Source: Sandaracinaceae bacterium
GTDB lineage: Bacteria; Myxococcota_A; Polyangia; Polyangiales; Sandaracinaceae
NCBI GenBank assembly: GCA_020633195.1
Contig: JACKEC010000030.1
Location: 62,001-126,000, forward strand
DNA: 64,000 nt
Reading direction: 5' to 3'
Shown: piece by piece, positions 8,868-17,111 of the stretch
Layout of the letters: the number at the start of each line of letters is the position of its first letter
How positions within the stretch are numbered: position 1 is the stretch's first letter
Notes under the pieces: generated by a model
The model's database searches: none
Seen by the model: only the letters and a program-made list of their open reading frames with translations
What the model was told of the DNA's origin: nothing
Translations under genes and position numbers: made by a program

Positions 8868-9419
8868 CTACTCGACGGGGTCCTGCCCCAGCCCGAGCTC
8901 GCGCAGCACCTGGAACAGCAGCTTGTAGCGGCGCCCCGGGGCGCCCGCCTCGGCCTCGCGACGCGCCGCGCGCGCGGCCTGGCCGAGGCGCTGTCGATCG
9001 AGGTCGGGGTGCGCCTCGCAGAGCGCCTCGATCGCGGCCTCCCCGCCCTCCATGAGCTCGCGCCGCAGCCGCTCGAGGCGGTGGACGGTGTTCTGCGAGA
9101 TGCCGTTGACGGCGTCCTCGATCCGCTGGTCGAGCGCGTCGAGATCGAGCTCGCGCAGGTAGCCGGCCACCCGCCGCCGCTGGCGCGTGAGCGCGCTCCC
9201 CGACTCGAGGGTGGAGAGCATGCGCACGTCCGCCTCGAGCTCTTCACCGAGCTCGAGGCTCACGAGGACGCGAAGCGGCAGCCCGGCGAGCCGGTTGCCG
9301 AGCGCCTCGAGCCGCGACTGCAGCCCCTTGCGCTCGACGCGCTTCTTGGTGCGCGAGTCCCCGACGAGCTCCTCGTGCTCGGGAACGTTCGTGTCGACCA
9401 TCCGCCGTCGCTTCGCCAT
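8868..9419 (-). CDS. yjgA: Ribosome-associated protein DarP/YjgA family (DUF615)
   Basis: 183 aa from ATG 9419. The N-terminal basic stretch MAKRRRMVD is followed by the family hallmark SRTKKRVERKGLQ (near 26-38), then L-x(2)-L-G-x(2)-L-x-x-L-P and a helical C-terminal half with RQRRRVAGYLREL, matching the 'R-Q-x-x-Y-I-G-K-L-M-R' region of YjgA. DarP/YjgA associates with the 50S precursor late in ribosome assembly. Length fits the family (about 170-200 aa). The C-terminal extension (GRRYKLLFQVLRELGLGQDP) also matches the family tail. It lies between the sigma54 activator and a DUF1993 gene, with gaps on both sides, so it is probably its own unit. Confidence 0.85.
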   Translation of the reverse strand: MAKRRRMVDTNVPEHEELVGDSRTKKRVERKGLQSRLEALGNRLAGLPLRVLVSLELGEELEADVRMLSTLESGSALTRQRRRVAGYLRELDLDALDQRIEDAVNGISQNTVHRLERLRRELMEGGEAAIEALCEAHPDLDRQRLGQAARAARREAEAGAPGRRYKLLFQVLRELGLGQDPVE

Positions 9420-9459
9420 CGGTCGTTTCTGACCCGAGCGACGGCGGATGCAAAGCGGA

Positions 9460-9972
9460 TCAGGCGTCCTGCAGCGTCAGCGTCTGGATGTAGCGGCGCT
9501 TGCCGAGCTTCACGCCAGCGTGACGGAGCAGCGCGTAGGCCGTCGTGACGTGGAAGAAGAAGTTCGGCATCGCCATCTCGGTCAGGTAGTCGCCCGCGAG
9601 CATGACCTTGCCCGGGGGCAGGAAGGACAGCTTCACGACGCGCTCGCCCGCGCCCTCGAAGTCGTCCGGGCCGAAGCCCTCGAGGTACTCGATCACCGAC
9701 CGCAGCCGGGCGCGCAGCTCCTCGAGCGTCGTCTCGGTGTCCGGGTGCGACGGCGCCTCCTTGCCGGCGAGCCGCGCGAACGCGAACTTCGCGGCGTCGG
9801 TCGCGGCCTGCACCTGGAACGTGAACGGGTGCATGTCCGCGTGGAGGCGGAGCGTGAGCAGCACGTTCGGGTCGAACTCGCGATCGCCGGCGTAGGCGAC
9901 GGCGTCGTCGATCCAGGTGTCGAGGTTCTTCAGCATCGCCAGCATCTGGCGGCAGGTCGAGTAGTGCGACAT
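9460..9972 (-). CDS. DUF1993 family protein
   Basis: 170 aa from ATG 9972 (MSHYSTCRQMLAML); an in-frame ATG three codons earlier is possible. Helical protein with family-like elements: N-terminal L-x-x-L-D-x-W-I-D-D-A; LRLHADMHPFTFQVQAATDA in the middle; a central PSHPDTETTLEELRARL; and MAMPNFFFHVTTAYALLRH with GVKLGKR at the end. DUF1993 proteins are four-helix bundle proteins related to the DinB fold, and their biochemical role is unknown. The histidines in HADMHPF and FFHVTTAYALLRH could form a metal site as in DinB proteins (inference). No signal peptide is present. Genes on both sides are separated by 40-50 bp. Confidence 0.85.
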   Translation of the reverse strand: MSHYSTCRQMLAMLKNLDTWIDDAVAYAGDREFDPNVLLTLRLHADMHPFTFQVQAATDAAKFAFARLAGKEAPSHPDTETTLEELRARLRSVIEYLEGFGPDDFEGAGERVVKLSFLPPGKVMLAGDYLTEMAMPNFFFHVTTAYALLRHAGVKLGKRRYIQTLTLQDA

Positions 9973-10014
9973 GGCCGGCACTGTGGAGCCGGCCGAGGGC
10001 CCGTCAAGCGGACG

Positions 10015-11013
10015 TCAGAAGCGGCCGCGCGCGCGGAGGACGGCGCGGCCGGGGCCGACGTCCACGTCGAGGGAGGCGCCCGCGTCGTCACCCGAGTCGC
10101 CCGCGGCGAGGGCGAAGAAGGTCACCGTCAGGGCGGCGAAGACCCCCGCCGTGATCCCGCTCGCGATCGCCCAGTCCCCCGCGGTGTTCCAGCCGCTGTA
10201 CGCGTCGGGGCAGGCCACGAGGCGGCCGTCCGGGAACGGCGGACACTGCGCGGGATCGTTCCACGTCAGCACGTTGTCTTCCCGCACCGCGAGCGCGGCG
10301 AAGGTGCCGCCGAGCGCGACGGCGGTGAGCCCCGCGCCGATCGCGCCCAGGATCAGGAACGGCGACGGGCCGCTCGAGGCCGTCGACGGCGCGGGCCCGG
10401 TCGGTCCGACCGGGTCGGTGACCTCGGAGGGATGCCCGTCGGGATCGTCGACGGGATCGGTCGCGACCCGCGCGACGAGGTCGACGCGCACCCGCGAGAG
10501 GTGCCCCGCCGTGATCTCGGTCTGCCGCTGCACGGGGACGTGGCCGTCGGCCCGGACCTCGAGGACCGCCGTGCCGACCTCGACGGAGAGCGGGTTGGCG
10601 AGCGGCAGGCGCCCCGCGTCGCGGCCGTTGACGCGCACGGAGGCGCCGTCGACGTTCGAGGTGACCACGAGCGTGCCGAGGTGCTCGCGGATCGTGGAGA
10701 GCGCGCCGTCGAGGACCTCGGCGTGGCTGGCGATCCAGGGGTCGGAGAGCCCGCGGGCCTCGGTGAGGTGGGCCTCGGCGTCGACCCAGCGGCCGAGGGC
10801 CTGCTCGGCCAGCGCGAGCTGCGCGAGGGCGCGGGCGGTGCGCTGGATCCGGAGGGCGGCCTCGAAGTGCCCCACCGCCGCGGCGTCGTCTCCGTGGGTG
10901 CGGGCCTCGAGCCCCCGCTCGACGTGGCACTCGGCGGTCGCGCAGTCCTGCGCGGAGACCGGCGCCGCGAAGAGCGCGGCGCTCACGACGAGGGCGATCA
11001 CGCGGCCGTTCAC
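10015..11013 (-). CDS. Secreted/membrane TPR-PEGA domain protein
   Basis: 332 aa from ATG 11013. Sec signal peptide MNGRVIALVVSAALFAAPVSA. A TPR-like helical region follows (about 30-110: ECHVERGLEARTHGDDAAAV, ALAQLALAEQALGRWVDAEAHL), then a PEGA domain (about 115-185: GTLVVTSNVDGASVRVNGRD), a small beta domain often found in surface-layer or sugar-associated proteins. Then come a linker and two transmembrane spans (SPFLILGAIGAGLTAVALGGTFAAL and IASGITAGVFAALTVTFFALA). Myxobacteria carry many TPR-PEGA proteins of this kind, usually near Ser/Thr kinases; here the kinase gene at 11065 is divergent across only 51 bp, so the two may share a regulatory region. Confidence 0.8.
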   Translation of the reverse strand: MNGRVIALVVSAALFAAPVSAQDCATAECHVERGLEARTHGDDAAAVGHFEAALRIQRTARALAQLALAEQALGRWVDAEAHLTEARGLSDPWIASHAEVLDGALSTIREHLGTLVVTSNVDGASVRVNGRDAGRLPLANPLSVEVGTAVLEVRADGHVPVQRQTEITAGHLSRVRVDLVARVATDPVDDPDGHPSEVTDPVGPTGPAPSTASSGPSPFLILGAIGAGLTAVALGGTFAALAVREDNVLTWNDPAQCPPFPDGRLVACPDAYSGWNTAGDWAIASGITAGVFAALTVTFFALAAGDSGDDAGASLDVDVGPGRAVLRARGRF

Positions 11014-11064
11014 GAGCGCATCCTATCGCCGAGCGTACCCGTCGTGGCAACGTATCCTTTCGCC

Positions 11065-12849
11065 ATGGGCCGGCCTTCGCAGGACGACGTCTGGATCGGG
11101 AAGCAGATCGCCGAGCGGTATCGGCTCGATCGGGTGATCGGCAAGGGCGGCATGGGCACTGTCTACGAGGCCGTCCACCTGTGGACCAGCCGGCCCGTCG
11201 CGGTGAAGCTGCTCTGGACCGAAGAGTCCGAGACGATGTCCAAGCGCATCCTCGCGGAGGCGCGCGCGGCGGCGGCGGTGCGACACCCCAACCTCGTCGA
11301 GGTCCTCGACGTGGGGGTCGTCGAGTACGGCCTGATGTACCTGGTGCTCGAGCTGCTCGAGGGCGAGTCGCTGCACTCGCACCTCAAGCGGCGGGACAAG
11401 ATGCGCGCCGAGGACGCGCTCGACGTGGTCGTGCCGATCCTCGACGCGCTCGAGGCCCTGCATCGCGCCCACGTGGTGCACCGCGACGTGAAGCCCGGGA
11501 ACATCTTCCTGAGCAAGGACGGAACGGGGCGGGTGGTCCCGAAGCTCCTCGACCTCGGGATCAGCAAGCGCCTCGACGCCGAGGAGGCGCTGACGGTGAC
11601 GGGCGCGCTGATGGGCACGCCGAGCTACATGTCGCCCGAGCAGTGTCGGGGCGCGCCCGAGGTCGGCGCGAGCGCGGACATCTGGGCGATCGGGGTGGTG
11701 CTCTTCGAGTGCCTCACGGGCAAGCGGCCCTTCGATCACGCGAGCATCCCCGGGCTCCTGCATTTGATCGCGACCGAGCGACCGCCGCCCGTGTCCAGCC
11801 TCGTGAACGACCTGCCCGGCGGGATCGCCGCGGCGGTGGATCGAGCGCTCGCGTACGACGCGGCCGACCGTCACGCGAGCGCGGGCGACATGGCGGACGC
11901 GCTCGTCAACGCGGCGCTCCGTTCGGGGTGGCCGCTGACCTGTCGGATCCCGGCCGGGCCGATGATCTCGCTCGTCCCGGAGATGCCGGACTTCATGCTC
12001 GAGGGCGTCGACCCCGAGGCGATGACGCCGATGTCGGACCCGGACGCCACGCCGTTCGGCGTGAGCATGCCGACGCCGCTGTCGCCGCGCGTGGAGAAGC
12101 CGCCGAGGACGCGGGAGAGCGAGCCGGGGAAGAAGGCGGCGTCGGTGACGGGGGCGCTGGTGGCGCCGAGCACGCGGGATGGGGAGGAGGAGGAGGGATC
12201 CGAGGTCGCGTCCGAGGCCGCTTCCGCGTCCGCGTCCGCGTCCGAGCCCGCTTCCGCGTCCGGTTCTTCCGAACCCGCGTCCGCTTCTTCCGAGCCCACG
12301 TCCGGCTCCGCGTCCGCTTCTTCCGAGCCCACGTCCGGCTCCGCGTCCGCTTCTTCCGAGCCCGCGTCCGCTTCTTCCGAGCCCGCGTCCGAATCGGAGT
12401 CCGCGTCCGAGACATCGATGGAGGCGACGCCCGAGGCGGTCGTGCTGCCGACGCGGCGGTCGCCGATGGCGTGGATCGCCGTCGCCCTCCTCGTCGTGGC
12501 GGGCGTCGGCGGGGTCGCGTACTGGCAGACGACGGCTGGCGCGACCGCGGAGACCACGGATGCGGTGGCCACGCCGCCGCCGGAGGCCGACCCGGTCGAG
12601 CCCACGGTGGAGGATCCGGCACCGGAGCCCGATCCGCCGCCCGTGGCCGCGGCGCCGGCGCCGGATGCCGGAGTCGTCGCGGTCGTCCCCGAGCCGGCCG
12701 CGGCGATCGCCGACCCCGCGCCGACCCACCGGGACCGCCCGACCCATCACCCGACCGAGAGCCCCACGCCGATCACCCCGCGCACCCCGCACGACAACAC
12801 GCCCGCGGTTCAAGAGGGCGCCAACCGCGCCCCGATCATCCTGGACTGA
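11065..12849 (+). CDS. Membrane-anchored Ser/Thr protein kinase (PknB-type)
   Basis: 594 aa from ATG 11065. Kinase domain at residues about 18-290: GKGGMGTVYEA glycine loop, AVKLLW lysine, HRDVKPGNIF catalytic loop near 139, DLG in place of DFG near 163, and SYMSPEQCRG in the activation segment. A juxtamembrane segment is dominated by a Ser/Glu/Ala repeat tract (about 375-450). One transmembrane span follows (about 467-490, WIAVALLVVAGVGGVAYW), then a Pro/Ala-rich extracytoplasmic tail without a recognisable sensor domain. This is the usual Hanks-type receptor kinase plan, but with no folded sensor. The gene is divergent from the TPR-PEGA gene and upstream of a second FHA activator, a plausible kinase-to-FHA pathway (inference). 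Confidence 0.92.
   Translation: MGRPSQDDVWIGKQIAERYRLDRVIGKGGMGTVYEAVHLWTSRPVAVKLLWTEESETMSKRILAEARAAAAVRHPNLVEVLDVGVVEYGLMYLVLELLEGESLHSHLKRRDKMRAEDALDVVVPILDALEALHRAHVVHRDVKPGNIFLSKDGTGRVVPKLLDLGISKRLDAEEALTVTGALMGTPSYMSPEQCRGAPEVGASADIWAIGVVLFECLTGKRPFDHASIPGLLHLIATERPPPVSSLVNDLPGGIAAAVDRALAYDAADRHASAGDMADALVNAALRSGWPLTCRIPAGPMISLVPEMPDFMLEGVDPEAMTPMSDPDATPFGVSMPTPLSPRVEKPPRTRESEPGKKAASVTGALVAPSTRDGEEEEGSEVASEAASASASASEPASASGSSEPASASSEPTSGSASASSEPTSGSASASSEPASASSEPASESESASETSMEATPEAVVLPTRRSPMAWIAVALLVVAGVGGVAYWQTTAGATAETTDAVATPPPEADPVEPTVEDPAPEPDPPPVAAAPAPDAGVVAVVPEPAAAIADPAPTHRDRPTHHPTESPTPITPRTPHDNTPAVQEGANRAPIILD
12186..12420 (+). repeat. In-gene tandem repeat encoding the Ser/Glu/Ala linker of the kinase
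   Basis: Reiterated units of the type 'tcttccgagcccgcgtccg' and 'tccggctccgcgtccgct' encode SEPASAS, SEPTSGSAS and similar peptides. Two units around 12290-12355 are nearly exact copies, each containing 'gagcccacgtccggctccgc'. Such a tract is prone to slippage, so linker length may vary between strains. Confidence 0.85.
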
Positions 12850-12961
12850 CCGAGCTGGCCGAAGAACGACGGCCAACACGTCCACGTTCCAACACGATCC
12901 ATCCCCAGCGTTCCCTCCAAGGGCAGCCCCACGACCCGCACGCCCGGCGACCCGTACCCAT

Positions 12962-13275
12962 CCCCACCGTTCGAGTCGCATGGAGGCCGTGGCCGCGCGA
13001 AGCGCGGTCCGGCCGACCGGCGCGCTCCGCGCGCCGACGGCGCGAAGCGCCGCCCCTCCGTCGTAGGCGCGAAGCGCCGGAGACGGAGGCCGAGGGGGAG
13101 AGCCGGTGCCGTAGGCGCCGGCTCGGGGGACCGGGGTCCCCCCGGGGGACAGAACTCCCACGGGCCCGCACCTGGCCAGCGTCCCGCTTGTCCCACAGCA
13201 CCGGGGGCGAAGCCCCCGCCTCGCGCGCGGAGCGCGCGAGAGAACAACAGCTCGCGGAGTCCGAGCCCCACATCC
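12962..13275. repeat. Hairpin-rich intergenic repeat, copy 1
   Basis: This stretch aligns with 24722-25034 almost base for base over its first ~190 bp and in patches after that. It is packed with perfect hairpins: 12993-13007 (GAA loop), 13019-13035 (TCC loop, i.e. GGA on the other strand), 13039-13051 (GAA), 13066-13078 (GAA) nested inside 8-bp outer arms at 13055-13062, 13202-13218 (GAA) and 13221-13239 (GGA). Open frames cross it on the minus strand, but their composition is low-complexity and no start or ribosome site stands out, so it is treated as non-coding. It fills most of the 540 bp between the kinase and the second FHA activator. Confidence 0.85.
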
Positions 13276-13337
13276 CTCAGCGGCGAAAGTTCGAACCGTC
13301 CCCATAGCTCGTCCCCATAGCTCCGCCGTCCCCCGCC

Positions 13338-13356
13338 TCGCGCGCGAAGCGCGCGA
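13338..13356. repeat. Isolated repeat module: 8-bp hairpin with GAA loop
   Basis: Perfect hairpin TCGCGCGC-GAA-GCGCGCGA. The surrounding bases (about 13331-13366) duplicate the last module of the preceding repeat (13216-13252), differing by a few bases. It lies about 36 bp before the start of the downstream activator gene and so could affect its transcription or mRNA leader. Confidence 0.8.
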
Positions 13357-13391
13357 GAGAACAGCAGCACTCGACGGGTCGGGACGGCGCT

Positions 13392-15119
13392 ATGCTGCTC
13401 GTCGTGAGCGAAGAGACCCTCCATGAAGCGACCCTGGCGCGCTCCCGCGCCATCGGCGAGGCGCGAACGTCGCTCGTCGTCTACTGGGGCGACGAGACCG
13501 AGGTGATCCCTCTCGAGGAGGGGGTCCCGCTCGTGCTCGGGCGCTCGAAGCCGGCCGACATCGTCGTCCCGGAGGAGAAGCTCTCGCGGAAGCACGCGCG
13601 CTTCACCGCGCTCGAAGAGGGCGTGCGCGTCGACGACCTCGGCTCGACGAACGGCACCCATCACCGCGGCGAGCGCATCGACTCGGTGGTGCTCGCGCCC
13701 GGCGACTCGGTGACGCTCGGACGAGTCACCGTCTCGGTCAACCAGGCGGAGGGCCGCGCCAACCTGCTCGGCGACTTCCTCGGCTACCTCGAGTTCCGCG
13801 AGCGGCTGCGCGAGGAGATCGTCCGGACCCGCACGTTCCGGCGCGGGGTCACCGTCCTGTTCATCCACGGCCTCAGCCCCGAGGCCGACGTGTCGAGCTG
13901 GGTGGGCGCCGTGCGCGCGGCGCTGCGCCCCGTCGATCGGATGGCGCTCCACGGGCCGCGCGCGGCGTTCGCGCTCCTGCCCGAGACCGACGAGGAGCGC
14001 GCGCGCGTCGTCGCCGATCAGATCCTCGCGATCCACGAGCACCTCGCGGTCGGGGTCGCGCTGCTCGGCAGCACGGACGCCGAGCTGATCGACGCGGCGC
14101 GGCGGTGCGGCCGGGCGGCGACGCCGCGGGAGCGGGTGATCGTCCACGCGCACGACGCGCTCGTCGCCGCCGACGAGCCGATCTTCGCCGACCCGAAGAT
14201 GATCGAGCTCGAGGAGCTGCTCGAGCGCGTGTCGCGGTCCCGCATCCCCGTCCTCGTCACCGGCGAGACGGGCGTCGGCAAGGAGGTCATCGCTCAGGCG
14301 ATCCACCGCCGCGGGCCGCGCGCCGACGGCCCGATGCTCGTCGTGAACTGCGCCGCCATGCCAGACGGCTACCTCGCGAGCGCGCTCTTCGGCCACGAGC
14401 CCGGCGCCTTCGAAGGGGCGACGGAGCGACGCGACGGGCTCCTGTCGAAGGCCGCCGGCGGCACGCTCTTCCTCGACGAGGTCGGCGAGCTCGCCGACGC
14501 GGCGCAAGGCGCGTTGCTTCGCGCGCTCGAGACGCAGACGTTCCGGCGGCTCGGCGGCGACGAGGACATCGCGCTCGACGCGCGGCTCGTCGCGGCCACC
14601 AACGCGGACCCCGCGGCGCTCGTGGAGCGCGGCGCGCTGCGCAAGGACCTCCTCTTCCGGCTCGACGGAATCCGCATCGTCGTGCCCCCGCTGCGGACCC
14701 GCCCCGGCGACCTCGACCCCCTGATCGATCGCTTCCTCGAGCAGGCCTCCGTGTTCGGCGGCGCGCGCGTGTCGGGCATCGACGACGACGCCCGCGCCGC
14801 GCTGCACGCGTACGCCTGGCCCGGCAACGTGCGGGAGCTCCGCAACGCGCTCGAGCGCGCGGTCGTGTCGTGCACCGCGGAGCGCGTCTCGATCGCCGAT
14901 CTGCCGAGCGAGCTGCGCCCCGCGTCCGCCCGCGCCGACGACGCGGCCGAGGCGATCGACCTGCGCGCCGAGCTCGCGAGCTACGAGCAGCGCCTCTTGC
15001 GCGAGGCCCTCGAGCGCGCCGGCGGCGACGCGAAGCGGGCCGCGAAGCTCCTCTCGATCCCGCACCAGACGCTCGTCCGAAAGGCCGGCGAGCACGGCCT
15101 CGCGGACCAGCTCGTCTAG
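13392..15119 (+). CDS. FHA-domain sigma54-activator paralogue with GAFEGA loop
   Basis: 575 aa from ATG 13392. Same architecture as the protein at 7063-8811: FHA (LGRSKPAD, LSRKHARF, STNGTHH), a degenerate GGDEF/cyclase-like middle domain (RPVDRMALHGPRAAFALLPE), AAA+ domain with Walker A GETGVGKE near 291 and Walker B GGTLFLDEV, and a Fis-type HTH at the C-terminus (AAKLLSIPHQTLVRKAGEHG). The sigma54-contacting GAFTGA loop reads GAFEGA (near 338). The threonine normally touches sigma54, so this protein may activate poorly, act with a different polymerase form, or act as a modulator of its paralogue. The stop codon lies inside a strong hairpin. Start chosen as the first in-frame ATG after the repeat region; a start 5 codons in (GTG) is possible. 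Confidence 0.9.
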   Translation: MLLVVSEETLHEATLARSRAIGEARTSLVVYWGDETEVIPLEEGVPLVLGRSKPADIVVPEEKLSRKHARFTALEEGVRVDDLGSTNGTHHRGERIDSVVLAPGDSVTLGRVTVSVNQAEGRANLLGDFLGYLEFRERLREEIVRTRTFRRGVTVLFIHGLSPEADVSSWVGAVRAALRPVDRMALHGPRAAFALLPETDEERARVVADQILAIHEHLAVGVALLGSTDAELIDAARRCGRAATPRERVIVHAHDALVAADEPIFADPKMIELEELLERVSRSRIPVLVTGETGVGKEVIAQAIHRRGPRADGPMLVVNCAAMPDGYLASALFGHEPGAFEGATERRDGLLSKAAGGTLFLDEVGELADAAQGALLRALETQTFRRLGGDEDIALDARLVAATNADPAALVERGALRKDLLFRLDGIRIVVPPLRTRPGDLDPLIDRFLEQASVFGGARVSGIDDDARAALHAYAWPGNVRELRNALERAVVSCTAERVSIADLPSELRPASARADDAAEAIDLRAELASYEQRLLREALERAGGDAKRAAKLLSIPHQTLVRKAGEHGLADQLV

Positions 15120-15138
15120 GAGCGCGGAGCGCTCCTAG
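15116..15138 (+). terminator. Stop-codon-overlapping hairpin (GGA loop)
   Basis: Perfect 10-bp stem CTAGGAGCGC-GGA-GCGCTCCTAG. Its left arm contains the TAG stop of the FHA activator. No T-run follows, so it is a terminator or mRNA-end stabiliser by position only. The remaining ~100 bp to the next gene shows nothing recognisable. Confidence 0.55.
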
Positions 15139-15242
15139 GAGGCCGGCCGCCGGTACCGATCCGAGCTGCCAGCCGCCCTGGCCGAGCAGGGGTTCGGGTA
15201 CGAGCGGGCCCGCGTTGGCGGGCACGGGTGTCGGGGCGATTC

Positions 15243-16454
15243 TCAGCCCCCCGACAGGGTCTCGAGCCGTCGAGCCGCGGTCGCGGCGCCGTCGTTGCCG
15301 ACCTGCTCTGCGAGGGCACGCGCCGTCGCCGCCGTCTCTGGGTCGAGCGCCTCGGCGAGGACGTCGACGAGGTTCGTCGCGGCTTGGGAGGTCGCGACGC
15401 CGACCCCCAGAGCGACGACGCGGCTCGCCCAGTAGGGCTGGTCGCTGAACATCGGCGCGATCACCTGCGGGACGCCAGCGCGCGCCGCGGTAGCGGTGGT
15501 GCCGGCGCCGCCGTGGTGGACGACCGCGGCGACGCGCGGGAAGAGGCGATCATGAGCGACGTCGCCGATGACGAGCGCGTCCGCCGCGCCATCCACGACG
15601 TCGAGCTCCGCCCAGCCCCTCGACACCAGCACGCGCCGGCCGGCGGCGCGGGCGGCCTCGACCCAGGCGCGCGCGACCTCGGGCGTCGCGGGCATGCTGC
15701 CGAAGCCCACGAAGAGCGGCGGCTCCCCCGCGGCGAGGAACGCCTCGAGCTCGGCGGGGAGCGGCGTGGTGTCCTCGATCACCCAGGCGCCGGTCTGGAC
15801 GATGGCGCGGCCGATCGCGTCGGGCGCGGGCGCTAGCGCGGCGTCGGCCGCGAGCCAGGTGGGATCACCGAGCACGTGGTCGAGCACGTCCTCGATCGGG
15901 CCGAGGCCGAGCCGGGCGCGGTTGTGATCGATCCGCTCGCGCGCGCGCTCGTTCCACGCCGCGGCGGTGGCCGCCCAGCGCTCGGCGAGCGACGCCTCGG
16001 CGCTCACGGGCGACTGACCCGGCGTGAGCGGCGGCGCGAGGTCCCGCGACGGCACCGCCACCGGCGCGTAGACCGCCGTCACCGAGGGGATGCCCCGATG
16101 CTCCGCGACCGACGGCGCCGCGTATTGATGCGCGTTGCAGCCGACGATCACGTCGCACCCCTCGACCGCCGCCTCGATCGTCACGAACTGATCGGTGACG
16201 AGGTCGGGCATCGACGCGCGCAGCCGCTGCATCGCCTCGGGCGTCAGCTTCGGCGCAGGCCCGGAGCCCGGCGCGGGCATCCGCATCTCGACCCCCATCG
16301 GCGTCGCGTCGAGACCGAGGCGCGTGGCCTGCTCGACGAAGCCGGGCGACACGCAGAGCCTCGCCTCGTGCCCCAGCCTCTTCAGCTCGAGCGCCAGCGC
16401 GAGCGCGGGCTGCACGTCGCCCCGGGTTCCCACCGCGGTCAAGAGAGCTCGCAT
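15243..16454 (-). CDS. GT1-family (UGT-like) glycosyltransferase
   Basis: 403 aa from ATG 16454. The N-terminus MRALLTAVGTRGDVQPALAL is the classic GT1/UGT start (G-T-R-G-D-V-x-P). The C-terminal sugar-nucleotide domain has VGFGSMPATP and, near 295-345, LFPRVAAVVHHGGAGTTATA followed by GVPQVIAPMFSDQPYWA, the donor-binding signature of vancomycin-type and sterol glucosyltransferases. GT-B fold, cytoplasmic or membrane-associated. It would transfer a sugar from an NDP-sugar to a small hydrophobic acceptor such as a polyketide, macrolide or sterol; the acceptor cannot be read from sequence. No biosynthetic cluster is adjacent, so it may be a self-resistance or xenobiotic-modifying enzyme (inference). 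Length is typical (about 400 aa). Confidence 0.9.
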   Translation of the reverse strand: MRALLTAVGTRGDVQPALALALELKRLGHEARLCVSPGFVEQATRLGLDATPMGVEMRMPAPGSGPAPKLTPEAMQRLRASMPDLVTDQFVTIEAAVEGCDVIVGCNAHQYAAPSVAEHRGIPSVTAVYAPVAVPSRDLAPPLTPGQSPVSAEASLAERWAATAAAWNERARERIDHNRARLGLGPIEDVLDHVLGDPTWLAADAALAPAPDAIGRAIVQTGAWVIEDTTPLPAELEAFLAAGEPPLFVGFGSMPATPEVARAWVEAARAAGRRVLVSRGWAELDVVDGAADALVIGDVAHDRLFPRVAAVVHHGGAGTTATAARAGVPQVIAPMFSDQPYWASRVVALGVGVATSQAATNLVDVLAEALDPETAATARALAEQVGNDGAATAARRLETLSGG

Positions 16455-16481
16455 CGGTCGTCCTCCAGAGCGATGTGGCGC

Positions 16482-16931
16482 TCAGCGCGCCTTGGCGGTC
16501 ATCTCCTCGACGCACTTCGCGATCCGGCGCGCGCGCGTGTCGGCGCGCTTCGCGTCCTCGACGCTCTTGACCCACTCGCGGCGATGCGAGGGGGCCATCT
16601 TCTCCCACGTCGCCGTCGTGCCGGCGTCGGCGAGGGCCTGCGCGAGATCGTCGGGGACCACGTCGCCGGGCAGGGGCGCGTCGTCCTTCTCGATGGTGAC
16701 CTTCACCTGATCGCCGAGCTTCTTCTTCGCCGCGGTCAGCGTGGCCTTGTGCACCCCGAGGTGAAAGACCCCGGAGTACTTCATCAGCGCGCTGCGGTAC
16801 GGCGCGCCGTTCACCTCGCCGCACACGCGGTCGCCGTGCTTCAGCCCCGCCTTCTTCGCCGTCCCGGTGGGGACGACGACGAAGCAGCCGCCGTGCGGGA
16901 CCGGCTCGAGCTCCCCCTCGAAGCGTTCCAT
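16482..16931 (-). CDS. YdeI/OmpD-associated family protein (DUF1905 + OmdA)
   Basis: 149 aa from ATG 16931 (MERFEGELEP); an in-frame ATG at 17051 would add 40 residues of poor composition, so the shorter start is preferred. The N-terminal half is a DUF1905-like beta-barrel (FVVVPTGTAKKAG, GDRVCGEVNGAPYRSALM, HLGVHKATLTAAKKK, GDQVKVTIEKDD). The C-terminal half is a YdeI-type helical tail (WEKMAPSHRREWVKSVEDAKRADTRARRI). Members are implicated in bacteriocin or stress tolerance in some bacteria, but their biochemistry is undefined. Both parts match expected order and length. It stands 27 bp upstream of the glycosyltransferase start on the same strand, so the two may be co-transcribed. Confidence 0.88.
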   Translation of the reverse strand: MERFEGELEPVPHGGCFVVVPTGTAKKAGLKHGDRVCGEVNGAPYRSALMKYSGVFHLGVHKATLTAAKKKLGDQVKVTIEKDDAPLPGDVVPDDLAQALADAGTTATWEKMAPSHRREWVKSVEDAKRADTRARRIAKCVEEMTAKAR

Positions 16932-17111
16932 GACGAGAGAGATACCACCGCCTACTGGCGAGCGACCACTCGGGTGATCTCCTTGTCGAGCGTCGATGAA
17001 CGCGCCCATCGACTCGTTGCCGAGCGAGCTGAGCGTCAAGCGTGCCGCCATCGAGCCAGTGTGGCGGAAGGTCGCGCAGAGGTTGAGAAACCGGCCCGCT
17101 CGCGCGAGCGC

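Noticed and set aside
12836..13305. Minus-strand open frames through repeat copy 1 with similar frames through copy 2 (24586-25098), as a possible conserved small protein.
   Set aside because: The frames follow the hairpin array, are Arg/Ala/Pro-rich, have no good start or ribosome site, and the similarity is explained by the DNA repeat itself.
15243..16454. Glycosyltransferase as part of an antibiotic biosynthetic cluster.
   Set aside because: No polyketide, peptide-synthetase or deoxysugar genes lie on either side.
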